Shown: piece by piece, positions 7,215 through 13,349 of the stretch
Numbering within the stretch: the first letter of the stretch is position 1
How the letters are laid out: each line of letters opens with the position of its first letter
Assembly: GCA_964385635.1 (NCBI GenBank)
Contig: CAYLPU010000092.1
Location: forward strand, 1-20,532
DNA length: 20,532 nt
Direction: 5' to 3'
From: CAYLPU01 sp964385635
GTDB taxonomy: Bacteria; Chloroflexota; Anaerolineae; B4-G1
The notes under the pieces: model-generated
Told to the model about the DNA's origin: nothing
What the model saw: only the letters and a program-made list of their open reading frames with translations
The model's database searches: none
Position numbers and translations under genes: made by a program

Positions 7215-8830
7215 CAAATGACAAATTACAAATGACCAACGACAGGACAATGGCAACCGCAACGACCGCGTCAGACGGGAAACCAAACCTGAGACGATTT
7301 CACCAGGCCCGCTGGGATGAACCGATCATCTTTGAACTGAGCCCCGAAGGACAGGGACAACGAGGCATCCTTGTGCCCGAGGTGGAAGACGGGATAAGAA
7401 GTGAGGTCGGTGATGTCCTGGCGACGCTGCCCGAAAATATGCGCAGAAAGCAGCCCCCAAAACTGCCCGAACTGTCCCAGCCCCAGGTACTCAGACACTA
7501 CGTCAGGCTGTCACAAGAAAACCTGGGAGCAGACCTGAACATTGAAATTGGGCAGGGAACTTGCACGATGAAGTACAGCCCCAAGATCAACGAGCAACTG
7601 GCCAGAATGTCCAAAATGACAGACGTTCATCCGTTGCAAGATGAAGAGACGGTCCAGGGCATCCTGGAGGTGATGTACAGATTCGAACACATGCTCAAAG
7701 AGATTTCGGGGATGCACCGGTTTTCACTGCAGCCCGGCGCCGGTTCCGCAGCGATATACACGAACGTCTCAATCATACGAGCCTACCACGAGGCTCGCGG
7801 GGAAGCGGGTCAGCGAGACGAGATCATCACCACCATCTTCTCTCATCCTTCAAATGCGGCCTGTGCCAAAACAGCCGGCTTCAAGATCATCACCCTATAT
7901 CCTGACGAGGACGGCTATCCCGACCTGCAGGCATTGAAAGCAGCGCTTTCGGAACGGACCGCCGGGTTGCTGATCACAAATCCGGAAGATACCGGCATCT
8001 TCAATCCCAGGATCGAGGAATTCGTGAGAGTGGTCCACGAGGCGGGCGGGCTCTGTTCTTACGACCAGGCCAACGCTAACGGGATACTGGGGATCACCCG
8101 GGCCAGGGACACTGGTTTCGACCTGTGCCACTTCAACCTGCACAAGACCTTCTCATCCCCTCACGGATGCGGCGGGCCGGCGGTCGGCGCTACTGGTGTC
8201 ACCCAGGAACTTGCCAGGTTCCTGCCGGTTCCCGTCGTCGAGTTTGATGGCACTAAGTACCACTTGAACTACGACTTGCCCGAAAGCATCGGAAAGATCG
8301 GACCGTTTTACGGAGTCGCTCCCGTCGTCCTGAGAGCGTATGCCTGGGTCATGAGTCTCGGCGCAGAGGGCCTGAGGGAGGTCGCCGAAATCGCCGTGCT
8401 CAACAATAACTACCTGCTCAAGAAGATGTTGGAAATTCCGGGAGTGAGCGCACCGTATGCCAGGGGCAAGCGGAGAATCGAACAGGTGCGGTACAGTTGG
8501 GAAGCATTGACGGAAGAGACCGGCGTTCATTCTGAGGAAATCGGACTTCGAGCGGCGGACTTTGGCGTCCATTATTGGACCAGTCACCATCCGTTCATCG
8601 TTCCTGAACCTTGCACCCTGGAACCAACCGAGTCGTATTCCAAAGACGAACTCGACGAATACGCGGCCATAATGGCTCACGTGGCAGACGAGGCGCGTAC
8701 GAACCCTGAGTTGGTCAAGACCGCCCCCCATAACAGCACCATTCACACCATTGACCACACCCCCCTGGACGATCCAGAGCAGTGGGCGATAACCTGGCGG
8801 GCCTATCTGAGGAAGGTATCCTCTCAATAA
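7211..8830 (+). CDS. gcvPB: Glycine dehydrogenase (decarboxylating) subunit 2
   Basis: The catalytic beta half of split P-protein, 539 residues. The pyridoxal-phosphate lysine is K312 in HFNLHKTFSSPHG. Other family blocks are LSQENLGADLNIEIGQ followed by GTCTMKYSPK, IIRAYHEARGE, and GLRAADFGVHYWTSHHPFIV with EPTESYSKDELDEY near the end. The GTCTMKY block is preceded by EIGQ where canonical proteins usually have PLGS, so this is a somewhat divergent member. Translation is probably coupled to gcvPA by the ATGA overlap. Codons 1-12 are made of a 7-bp repeat, and ATG 7250 could be an alternative start. The last four codons and the stop come from the element at 8816-8894. No gcvH or gcvT is present in the window. 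Confidence 0.9.
   Translation: MTNDKLQMTNDRTMATATTASDGKPNLRRFHQARWDEPIIFELSPEGQGQRGILVPEVEDGIRSEVGDVLATLPENMRRKQPPKLPELSQPQVLRHYVRLSQENLGADLNIEIGQGTCTMKYSPKINEQLARMSKMTDVHPLQDEETVQGILEVMYRFEHMLKEISGMHRFSLQPGAGSAAIYTNVSIIRAYHEARGEAGQRDEIITTIFSHPSNAACAKTAGFKIITLYPDEDGYPDLQALKAALSERTAGLLITNPEDTGIFNPRIEEFVRVVHEAGGLCSYDQANANGILGITRARDTGFDLCHFNLHKTFSSPHGCGGPAVGATGVTQELARFLPVPVVEFDGTKYHLNYDLPESIGKIGPFYGVAPVVLRAYAWVMSLGAEGLREVAEIAVLNNNYLLKKMLEIPGVSAPYARGKRRIEQVRYSWEALTEETGVHSEEIGLRAADFGVHYWTSHHPFIVPEPCTLEPTESYSKDELDEYAAIMAHVADEARTNPELVKTAPHNSTIHTIDHTPLDDPEQWAITWRAYLRKVSSQ
7212..7246 (+). repeat. Degenerate 7-bp tandem repeat at gcvPA/gcvPB junction
   Basis: Five consecutive 7-mers: TGACAAA, TGACAAA, TTACAAA, TGACCAA, CGACAGG. 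Read in the gcvPB frame they give the MTNDKLQMTNDR leader. Similar TGACAAATTACAAA strings are familiar as dispersed repeats in some Chloroflexota and cyanobacteria (recalled, not searched). Confidence 0.6.
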
Positions 8831-8894
8831 GTCGGGGAAGGTGGGGCAAATTACCAATTTACCCTACGTTGGCCCCAGAATATTGAGATGATAC
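8816..8894. mobile_element. 79-bp palindromic element, GTATC-ended family, copy 2
   Basis: The left end (8816-8837) begins GTATCCTCTCAATAAG and ends TCGGGG; the complement of the right end (8873-8894) begins GTATCATCTCAATATT and ends CTGGGG. They match at 17 of 22 positions. A perfect 8-bp direct repeat CTGAGGAA occurs at 8807-8814 and 8894-8901, a candidate target duplication. The element starts exactly on a gcvPB codon and provides its final V-S-S-Q codons and TAA stop. The rest of the gap to 9078 (8895-9077) holds no gene, only a candidate promoter and a sequence ending in ACACGGATGAGCGGGATT that looks like a dispersed repeat. Confidence 0.7.
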
Positions 8895-8956
8895 TGAGGA
8901 AAGTACGCGGAGAGGCAAACGTATAAGAACACGGATGAGCGGGATTTGACGGATGT

Positions 8957-8985
8957 TTGTGTGAGCGTCACGGTATGAGTATAAT
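8957..8985 (+). promoter_or_regulatory. Weak candidate promoter before the COG3199 gene
   Basis: A perfect TATAAT at 8980-8985 has a poor -35 (TTGTGT, 8957-8962) at 17 bp. A better TTGACG at 8946-8951 is 28 bp away and too far to pair with it. It lies about 90 bp upstream of the 9078 start. Confidence 0.3.
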
Positions 8986-9077
8986 TTGGGCAGGCCACCA
9001 TCCCACAGCGGCGAGAACGTGCGCACCGGCGCGATGGAGGAGCAACCTCTGATTGAAGCCTGGTAGGAAATCGGCAA

Positions 9078-10403
9078 ATGCATAGATTAGGCTTGATCGT
9101 TAACCCAGTCGCCGGGATAGGCGGGCGGGTCGGGCTCAAAGGCAGCGATGGAGCGGAGATACAGAAGAAGGCGCTGGCGCTGGGCGCTGTGCCCGAATCG
9201 CTAAACCGGGCTATCCAGGCTCTTGAAAGGATAAAGGTATCATCTCAAAAATTCGGGGAAAGAAACCGGGTTTTTCAGAAAAAACCCGGTTTCTCATCTG
9301 TCAAACCCCAGCTTATTGAAAAGATAGGGGTAAAGCCTATAGACAACCTCGAGATCATCACCTATCCCGGTGAAATGGGGGAGGACGCGGCCAGGGCATG
9401 CGGTTTTGAGCCCACGGTCATCGGCTCAATCAAACAGGGCGCGACAACCCCGGAAGACACCCGCAATGCAGCCAGGGAAATGCTGCGGCTGAACGTGGAC
9501 CTTTTACTTTTCGCCGGTGGAGATGGCACTGCCAGGGACGTCTACAACGCTGTCGCAGAGGGAATCCCTGTTCTTGGGATCCCTGCAGGGGTCAAGATCC
9601 ACTCAGCGGTCTTTGGGACAAGCCCAAGAAACGCGGGAAATCTCGCCGCGTTGCATCTGCAGGGAAGGGGCTCCAGCCTGCGAGAGGCCGAGGTGATGGA
9701 TATAGACGAGGTAGCGTTTCGGCAGGGGGTCGTCTCGGCGAGACTGTACGGTTACCTCAATGTCCCGTTCCGGAGAGGGTTGGTCCAGAGTCTAAAGATC
9801 GCGAGTAACCCCGGAGAAAAGACATCTCTGGAGGCAATAGCCTGTGACATCGTAGACAGAATGGAGCATGACTGTCTCTACATCATCGGACCGGGGACCA
9901 CGACCAGGGCAATCACGTCCAGATTGGGATTGAACAAGACGTTAATTGGGGTGGATGTGGTAGCCAGGGGAGAGAGAAAAGAAGAGAGAGGAGAGAGAGA
10001 AGGAAGACTAAGTAGGTCACAGAAAGTTCCTTACACTTTTTTGGCCGACAGGTGCCGTTTTTTGTGGAAGAAACTTTTTACTACCTGCTTAGTCGCCACT
10101 GATGTCAATGAGTCCCAACTCCTGCGGCTTATCGAAGGTCGCAATGCGAAGATAATCGTCACCCCCATCGGTGGGCAGGGCTACATCTTTGGCCGGGGGA
10201 ATCAGCAGATCAGCCCCGAAGTGATCCGGCGGGTGGGTAAAGACAACATCATCGTCGTGAGCACACCCGGCAAGATCAACTCGCTGGGTGGGCGGCTCCT
10301 TTGGGTAGACACCGGCGACCGGGAAGTAGACGAGACGCTCAGTGGTCACATCAGGGTCGTCACCGGATACAACGAGCAGATTGTTTACAAGGTATCATGC
10401 TAG
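9078..10403 (+). CDS. ATP-NAD kinase-like protein (COG3199), with two insertions
   Basis: A 441-residue protein of the COG3199 ATP-NAD/AcoX kinase group, related to NAD kinase. Signs are the N-terminal GLIVNPVAGIGGRVGLKGSDG, the nucleotide-binding FAGGDGTARD (G147-T151), IPAGVKIHSAVF, and the late TPIGGQGYIFGRGNQQ and VVSTPGKI segments. The substrate of this group is not settled; NAD or acetoin-pathway roles have been proposed. Members are usually nearer 370 residues as I recall. The excess is explained by two repeat-derived stretches that keep the frame: about residues 54-86 (element at 9237-9326) and about 303-339 (purine tract plus palindrome at 9966-10094). Conserved blocks resume after each, so the protein may still fold. 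It follows gcvPB after a repeat-filled gap. The start has a modest AGGA site. Confidence 0.85.
   Translation: MHRLGLIVNPVAGIGGRVGLKGSDGAEIQKKALALGAVPESLNRAIQALERIKVSSQKFGERNRVFQKKPGFSSVKPQLIEKIGVKPIDNLEIITYPGEMGEDAARACGFEPTVIGSIKQGATTPEDTRNAAREMLRLNVDLLLFAGGDGTARDVYNAVAEGIPVLGIPAGVKIHSAVFGTSPRNAGNLAALHLQGRGSSLREAEVMDIDEVAFRQGVVSARLYGYLNVPFRRGLVQSLKIASNPGEKTSLEAIACDIVDRMEHDCLYIIGPGTTTRAITSRLGLNKTLIGVDVVARGERKEERGEREGRLSRSQKVPYTFLADRCRFLWKKLFTTCLVATDVNESQLLRLIEGRNAKIIVTPIGGQGYIFGRGNQQISPEVIRRVGKDNIIVVSTPGKINSLGGRLLWVDTGDREVDETLSGHIRVVTGYNEQIVYKVSC
9237..9326. mobile_element. GTATC-ended element, copy 3, inside the COG3199 gene
   Basis: The left end (9237-9258) begins GTATCATCTCAAAAAT and ends TCGGGG; the complement of the right end reads TATCTTTTCAATAAGC and ends TGGGG. 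Flanks AGGATAAAG (9228-9236) and GGGGTAAAG (9327-9335) match at 7 of 9 positions, a plausible decayed 9-bp duplication. Element plus duplication is 99 bp, exactly 33 codons, so the frame survives. The core is a perfect 34-bp palindrome: 15-bp arms 9261-9275 and 9280-9294 around CAGA. Confidence 0.7.
9966..10094. repeat. Purine tract plus 89-bp inverted repeat in the COG3199 gene
   Basis: Positions 9966-10007 contain only A and G (42 nt). They run into an imperfect inverted repeat, 10006-10094, with ends GACTAAGTAGGT and, complemented, GACTAAGCAGGT. Further matches (AAAGTT, CTT, CAC) follow inward over about 31 bases. Translation gives a Lys/Arg/Glu-rich stretch and then a basic-aromatic one, foreign to the family; conserved sequence resumes with LVATDVNESQLL. 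No flanking duplication was recognised. Confidence 0.6.
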
Positions 10404-10525
10404 CAGTCTGTCGGAGAGCCCCCCGAGGGACTGGAGTTGAGGCTTTAGCCGGAGAAAAGGCGGCAATTTCCGGCTAAAACCGGCTGAAGCCTAGACTCCG
10501 GAACGCCTCTCCGACAGGCTGCTAG
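10400..10525. mobile_element. 126-bp nested inverted-repeat element
   Basis: Outer arms CTAGCAGTCTGTCGGAGAG (10400-10418) and the complement of 10507-10525 match at 18 of 19 positions. Inner arms 10433-10452 and 10480-10499 match at 17 of 20 and belong to the GGAGTNNAGGCTTYAGCCGG motif also seen at 1835-2058. The TAG stop of the COG3199 gene (10401-10403) lies in the left arm. TA is present near both ends, which would fit a TA-duplicating (IS630-like) origin. It may alternatively act as a strong hairpin or terminator. It fills most of the 226-bp gap before the first dehydrogenase gene. Confidence 0.65.
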
Positions 10526-10546
10526 GAGGCAGGCCTACTTGAATGG

Positions 10547-10612
10547 GGCCGCACCTGGGGGTGCTGATTCCTCAAATCTGGCCGCACCTGGGGGTGCTGA
10601 CTCCTCAGATCT
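10547..10612. repeat. Two tandem 33-bp repeats, each with a GCACC-TGGG-GGTGC hairpin
   Basis: Units 10547-10579 and 10580-10612 match at 31 of 33 positions. Each begins GGCCGCACCTGGGGGTGC, so each can form a 5-bp stem. The pair ends 17 bp before the 10630 start and could be an operator or leader structure; nothing proves this. Confidence 0.6.
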
Positions 10613-10629
10613 AGCACAGGAAGGAAATC

Positions 10630-11394
10630 ATGGGTGATTTGACAGGCAAAAGCGCGCTCATTACTGGTGGGGCGTCGGGCATCGGGCGGGCGACGGCCCT
10701 GCTGTTCGCCCGCGAGGGCGCGGCGGTCTCGGTTGCGGATCTGGATGAGCCTGGCGGGCGGGCCGTCGTGCGGGAGATCGCTGCGGGTGGTGGGCGAGCC
10801 ATCTTTGTGCGCTGCGACGTGAGCCTGGCGACCGACTGTCAGCGCGCCGTGCAGCAGACTGTGGACAAACTGGGCGGTCTCGACATTCTCTTCAACAACG
10901 CCGGCATCATCCGGCGGGCCACGGTGATAGAGACGACCGAGGCGGAGTGGGATCAGGTGATGGCGGTCAACGTCAAGTCGATTTTTCTGCTCAGCAAGTA
11001 CGCCATTCCCGTCATGGCCCGGGCCGGCGGCGGGGTGATCATCAATACGGCCTCGGGTTGGGGATTGGTCGGTGGGCGCAACGCGGTTTCGTACTGCGCC
11101 TCGAAGGGGGCCGTGGTGAACATGACCAGGGCCATGGCACTCGACCACGGCGAGCAGAACATCCGCGTCAACTGCATCTGCCCAGGCGACACGGACACAC
11201 CTATGCTGCGGAACGAGGCGCAGCAGATCGGCGAATCAGATGAGCAATTCCTGGCACAGGCGGCGCAGCGGCCGTTGCAGCGCATCGGCAGGCCGGAGGA
11301 CATCGCCCGGGCAGCGCTCTACCTCGCCAGTGACGCCTCCTCTTTCATCACCGGTACAGCGCTGGTAGTGGACGGAGGCGGGTTGGCAGGATAA
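10630..11394 (+). CDS. Short-chain dehydrogenase/reductase (classical SDR)
   Basis: A 254-residue NAD(P)-dependent oxidoreductase. The Rossmann motif TGGASGIG is at 12-19 and NNAG at 89-92; the catalytic residues are N114, S142, Y155 and K159 (YCASK). D37 at the end of the second strand favours NAD over NADP. The closing CPGDTDTPM and GTALVVDGG are typical. The substrate is not predictable; the group includes gluconate, glucose and 3-oxoacyl dehydrogenases. A good AGGAAGG site precedes the start. It is followed by a second SDR after 64 bp, probably in one unit; the two are distinct paralogues, not a recent duplication. Confidence 0.9.
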   Translation: MGDLTGKSALITGGASGIGRATALLFAREGAAVSVADLDEPGGRAVVREIAAGGGRAIFVRCDVSLATDCQRAVQQTVDKLGGLDILFNNAGIIRRATVIETTEAEWDQVMAVNVKSIFLLSKYAIPVMARAGGGVIINTASGWGLVGGRNAVSYCASKGAVVNMTRAMALDHGEQNIRVNCICPGDTDTPMLRNEAQQIGESDEQFLAQAAQRPLQRIGRPEDIARAALYLASDASSFITGTALVVDGGGLAG

Positions 11395-11408
11395 ATGTCA
11401 AGACCTCA

Positions 11409-11442
11409 AGACCTGACAGGTTTCAGAAAACCTGTCAGGTCT
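11409..11442. repeat. 34-bp perfect palindrome between the two SDR genes
   Basis: Arms AGACCTGACAGGTTT (11409-11423) and its exact complement (11428-11442) surround CAGA. Length, arm length, loop and outer AGA...TCT are the same as in the palindrome at 9261-9294, although the stem sequence differs. It could attenuate transcription or protect the upstream mRNA, and is not followed by a T-run. Confidence 0.8.
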
Positions 11443-11458
11443 GGCCTGAGAGGAGTTT

Positions 11459-12214
11459 ATGCGTGGACTGAAAGATAAACGGGTTCTCATCACCGGCGGG
11501 GCGAGCGGCATCGGCGCAACAACAGCGGTCCGTTTCCTGGAGGAGGGCGCGCAGGTCGCCGTGCTGGACCGCGACGACGCGGCGCGGAACCGCATCGAAC
11601 GCGACCTGCCAGCGCTGAGGGGCACCATCGGCGCCGACGTCTCGGAGGCGGAGAGTGTGGCGCGGGCTTTCGAAGAACTGGACCGCCTGTTGGGGGGATT
11701 GGACGTCCTGATCAACAACGCCGGGATCAGCATCCGAAAGCCCTTCATGGAGATCACTCCCCAGCAATGGCGCGAGGTGATAGACGTGAACCTCAATGGC
11801 ATGTTCTTCGTGGCGCAGCAGGCAGCGCGGCGGATGCTGGCGGGAGAGGGGGGCGTGATTCTGAATATGGGCTCGACCAACGGTCTGATGGGCTACCATT
11901 ACTACGCCGATTACAATACCTCGAAGGCGGGCGTCGTCGAACTGACGCGCTCGATGGCGCTGGAACTAGCCCCAACGGTGCGCGTCAATGCGATTTGCCC
12001 AGGTTGTATCTTGACGCCGATGCAGGAAGCGGAATACACGCCGGAGATGCTGCGCGCCTTTGAACGCAAAGTGCCGCTGGGCCGGCTGGGCCGGCCGGAA
12101 GAAGTGGCCGCCCTCTTCGCTTTCCTCGCTTCCGACGACGCGGCCTTCATCACCGGTCACTACTTCGTGATTGATGGAGGAGAGATTACGGGAGGGCTGG
12201 CCAGCCAGCCATAA
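11459..12214 (+). CDS. Short-chain dehydrogenase/reductase (classical SDR), second copy
   Basis: A 251-residue NAD-type SDR with TGGASGIG at 12-19, D37 for NAD, NNAG at 85-88, and catalytic N110, S138, Y151, K155. The substrate loop reads CPGCILTPMQEAEYTPEML and the end ITGHYFVIDGG. GAGAGGAG lies just before the start. With the first SDR it may perform paired oxidation and reduction of a sugar or polyol, but no sugar kinase or transporter is nearby. A repeat element begins about 10 bp after its stop. Confidence 0.9.
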   Translation: MRGLKDKRVLITGGASGIGATTAVRFLEEGAQVAVLDRDDAARNRIERDLPALRGTIGADVSEAESVARAFEELDRLLGGLDVLINNAGISIRKPFMEITPQQWREVIDVNLNGMFFVAQQAARRMLAGEGGVILNMGSTNGLMGYHYYADYNTSKAGVVELTRSMALELAPTVRVNAICPGCILTPMQEAEYTPEMLRAFERKVPLGRLGRPEEVAALFAFLASDDAAFITGHYFVIDGGEITGGLASQP

Positions 12215-12225
12215 ATAGCGGAAAG

Positions 12226-12355
12226 GGGCGAAAGTAGGTCGGATTTGCTATCCGACCCCCACAGTTGGGCGAAAGTAGGTCGGATTTGCTATCCGACCCC
12301 GTGGCGGTTAGCAAAACCGCCCTACAGCCCTTGCCCCAAGATATTGAGAAAATAC
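12226..12355. mobile_element. GTATC-ended element, copy 4, with duplicated 34-bp arm
   Basis: Positions 12263-12355 are nearly identical to copy 1 (2064-2159) in the opposite orientation. The right end complement begins GTATTTTCTCAATATC, 22 of 23 matching copy 1. The other end lacks a recognisable terminus but carries an extra identical 34-bp unit (12226-12259 and 12267-12300), each with a GTCGGAT-TTGCT-ATCCGAC hairpin. GGAAAGGGG occurs on both sides (12220-12228 and 12356-12364). This could be a 9-bp target duplication, though its GGGG overlaps bases conserved in the element. Confidence 0.7.
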
Positions 12356-12374
12356 GGAAAGGGGAAATGGCAGT

Positions 12375-13349
12375 ATGTCCGAGTCTCTGTTCGGCCCAGA
12401 CACCTTGAGCCACATTGTCCCGCCCCAGGTGGACGTCTACACCGACGGGGGCTGCGATCCCAACCCTGGCCCCGGCGGCTGGGGCGCGATCATCCGCTGG
12501 GACGACCGGGAATGGGTGCTCAGCGGCAACGATCCCGACACGACCAACAACCGCATGGAACTGTACGCCGCCGCGGCAGCACTGGCGCTGCTGGAAGGGC
12601 TCCTGGGCCGCTGTCAGGTGGGCCTCCACACCGACTCCCAGTACCTGCACCAGGGCATAACCGAGTGGATAGGTGGCTGGGTAAGCCGTGGCTGGCGCAC
12701 CAGCGATAAGCAGCCGGTCAAAAACCAGGACCTGTGGCGCGTGCTCCACCGGCTGACCCAGGCGCACGACGTGACCTGGCACTGGCTCAAGGGACACACC
12801 GGGCATCCCCTCAACGAGCGGGCCGACCGGCTGGCGACCGAGGCACTGCGATCGCTCCGGCGTGGGCCGGGCGCGCCCGAAACGCACCAACCCGCCACCG
12901 ACGGCCGGCCCGTCGTCGAAGTCTGCGTCAAGGCCTCTTGCCGTGGTGCCCGGGGGCCGGGCGGCTGGGGGGCCGTGCTGCGCACGGGCGGGCACACCAG
13001 GACCCTCAGCGGCGGTGAGCCGGCGACCACGGCCAACGGTATGCTCATCCAGGGTGCGGTCGAGGCGCTGCGGGCGTTGACCAGGCCGTGCCACGTGACG
13101 CTCTACTCCGACGCCAACTACCTGATCAAAGGCGCTTCACTGCGGGTGAAGGGCTGGCAGGCTCGCGGCTGGCGAACCCGGGACGACAAACCGGTCGCCA
13201 ACCGGGCCGGGTGGGAATCGCTCCTGGAGGCCGCCCGTCCGCACCAGGTCACCTGGCTGATGGCCCGGGGCGACGATGCCCCTGCCGACCTGGCCCGGGC
13301 CGGCGAGTTGGCGGTCGAGGCCGCCAGGTCGGGAGAGGGAGAGGTATGA
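12375..13349 (+). CDS. Tandem RNase H protein, second domain degenerate
   Basis: A 324-residue protein of two type I RNase H domains. Domain 1 (about 18-160) has all four catalytic acids, D24 (VYTDGG), E62 (NNRMEL), D87 (HTDSQY) and D151 (NERADRL), plus the helper H141, so it should cut RNA in RNA-DNA hybrids. Domain 2 (about 178-318) keeps the fold markers (GPGGWGAVLR, GWQARGWRTRDDKPVAN), but the aligned catalytic positions are K185, L223, D245 and G309, and the His is D299; it is probably inactive and may bind nucleic acid. AAAGGGG lies 10 bp before the start and overlaps the repeat flank. Its stop overlaps the kinase start by ATGA. The common bacterial protein is a single domain of about 155 residues. 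Confidence 0.88.
   Translation: MSESLFGPDTLSHIVPPQVDVYTDGGCDPNPGPGGWGAIIRWDDREWVLSGNDPDTTNNRMELYAAAAALALLEGLLGRCQVGLHTDSQYLHQGITEWIGGWVSRGWRTSDKQPVKNQDLWRVLHRLTQAHDVTWHWLKGHTGHPLNERADRLATEALRSLRRGPGAPETHQPATDGRPVVEVCVKASCRGARGPGGWGAVLRTGGHTRTLSGGEPATTANGMLIQGAVEALRALTRPCHVTLYSDANYLIKGASLRVKGWQARGWRTRDDKPVANRAGWESLLEAARPHQVTWLMARGDDAPADLARAGELAVEAARSGEGEV

Noticed and set aside
10391..10403. GGTATCATGC at the end of the COG3199 gene as another GTATC-family terminus
   Set aside because: The match stops after about seven bases, lacks TCTCAA and an opposite end, and the encoded YKV fits the family C-terminus; probably chance.
12226..12300. Possible CRISPR array of two 34-bp repeats
   Set aside because: There are only two units with a 7-bp gap, no spacers of normal size and no cas genes; the sequence is also part of a dispersed element.
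13088..13345. N-terminal extension of the histidine kinase
   Set aside because: It lies wholly inside the RNase H gene in another frame and reads as Arg/Gly/Pro-rich junk; the ATGA overlap at 13346 with a purine-rich ribosome site fits better.
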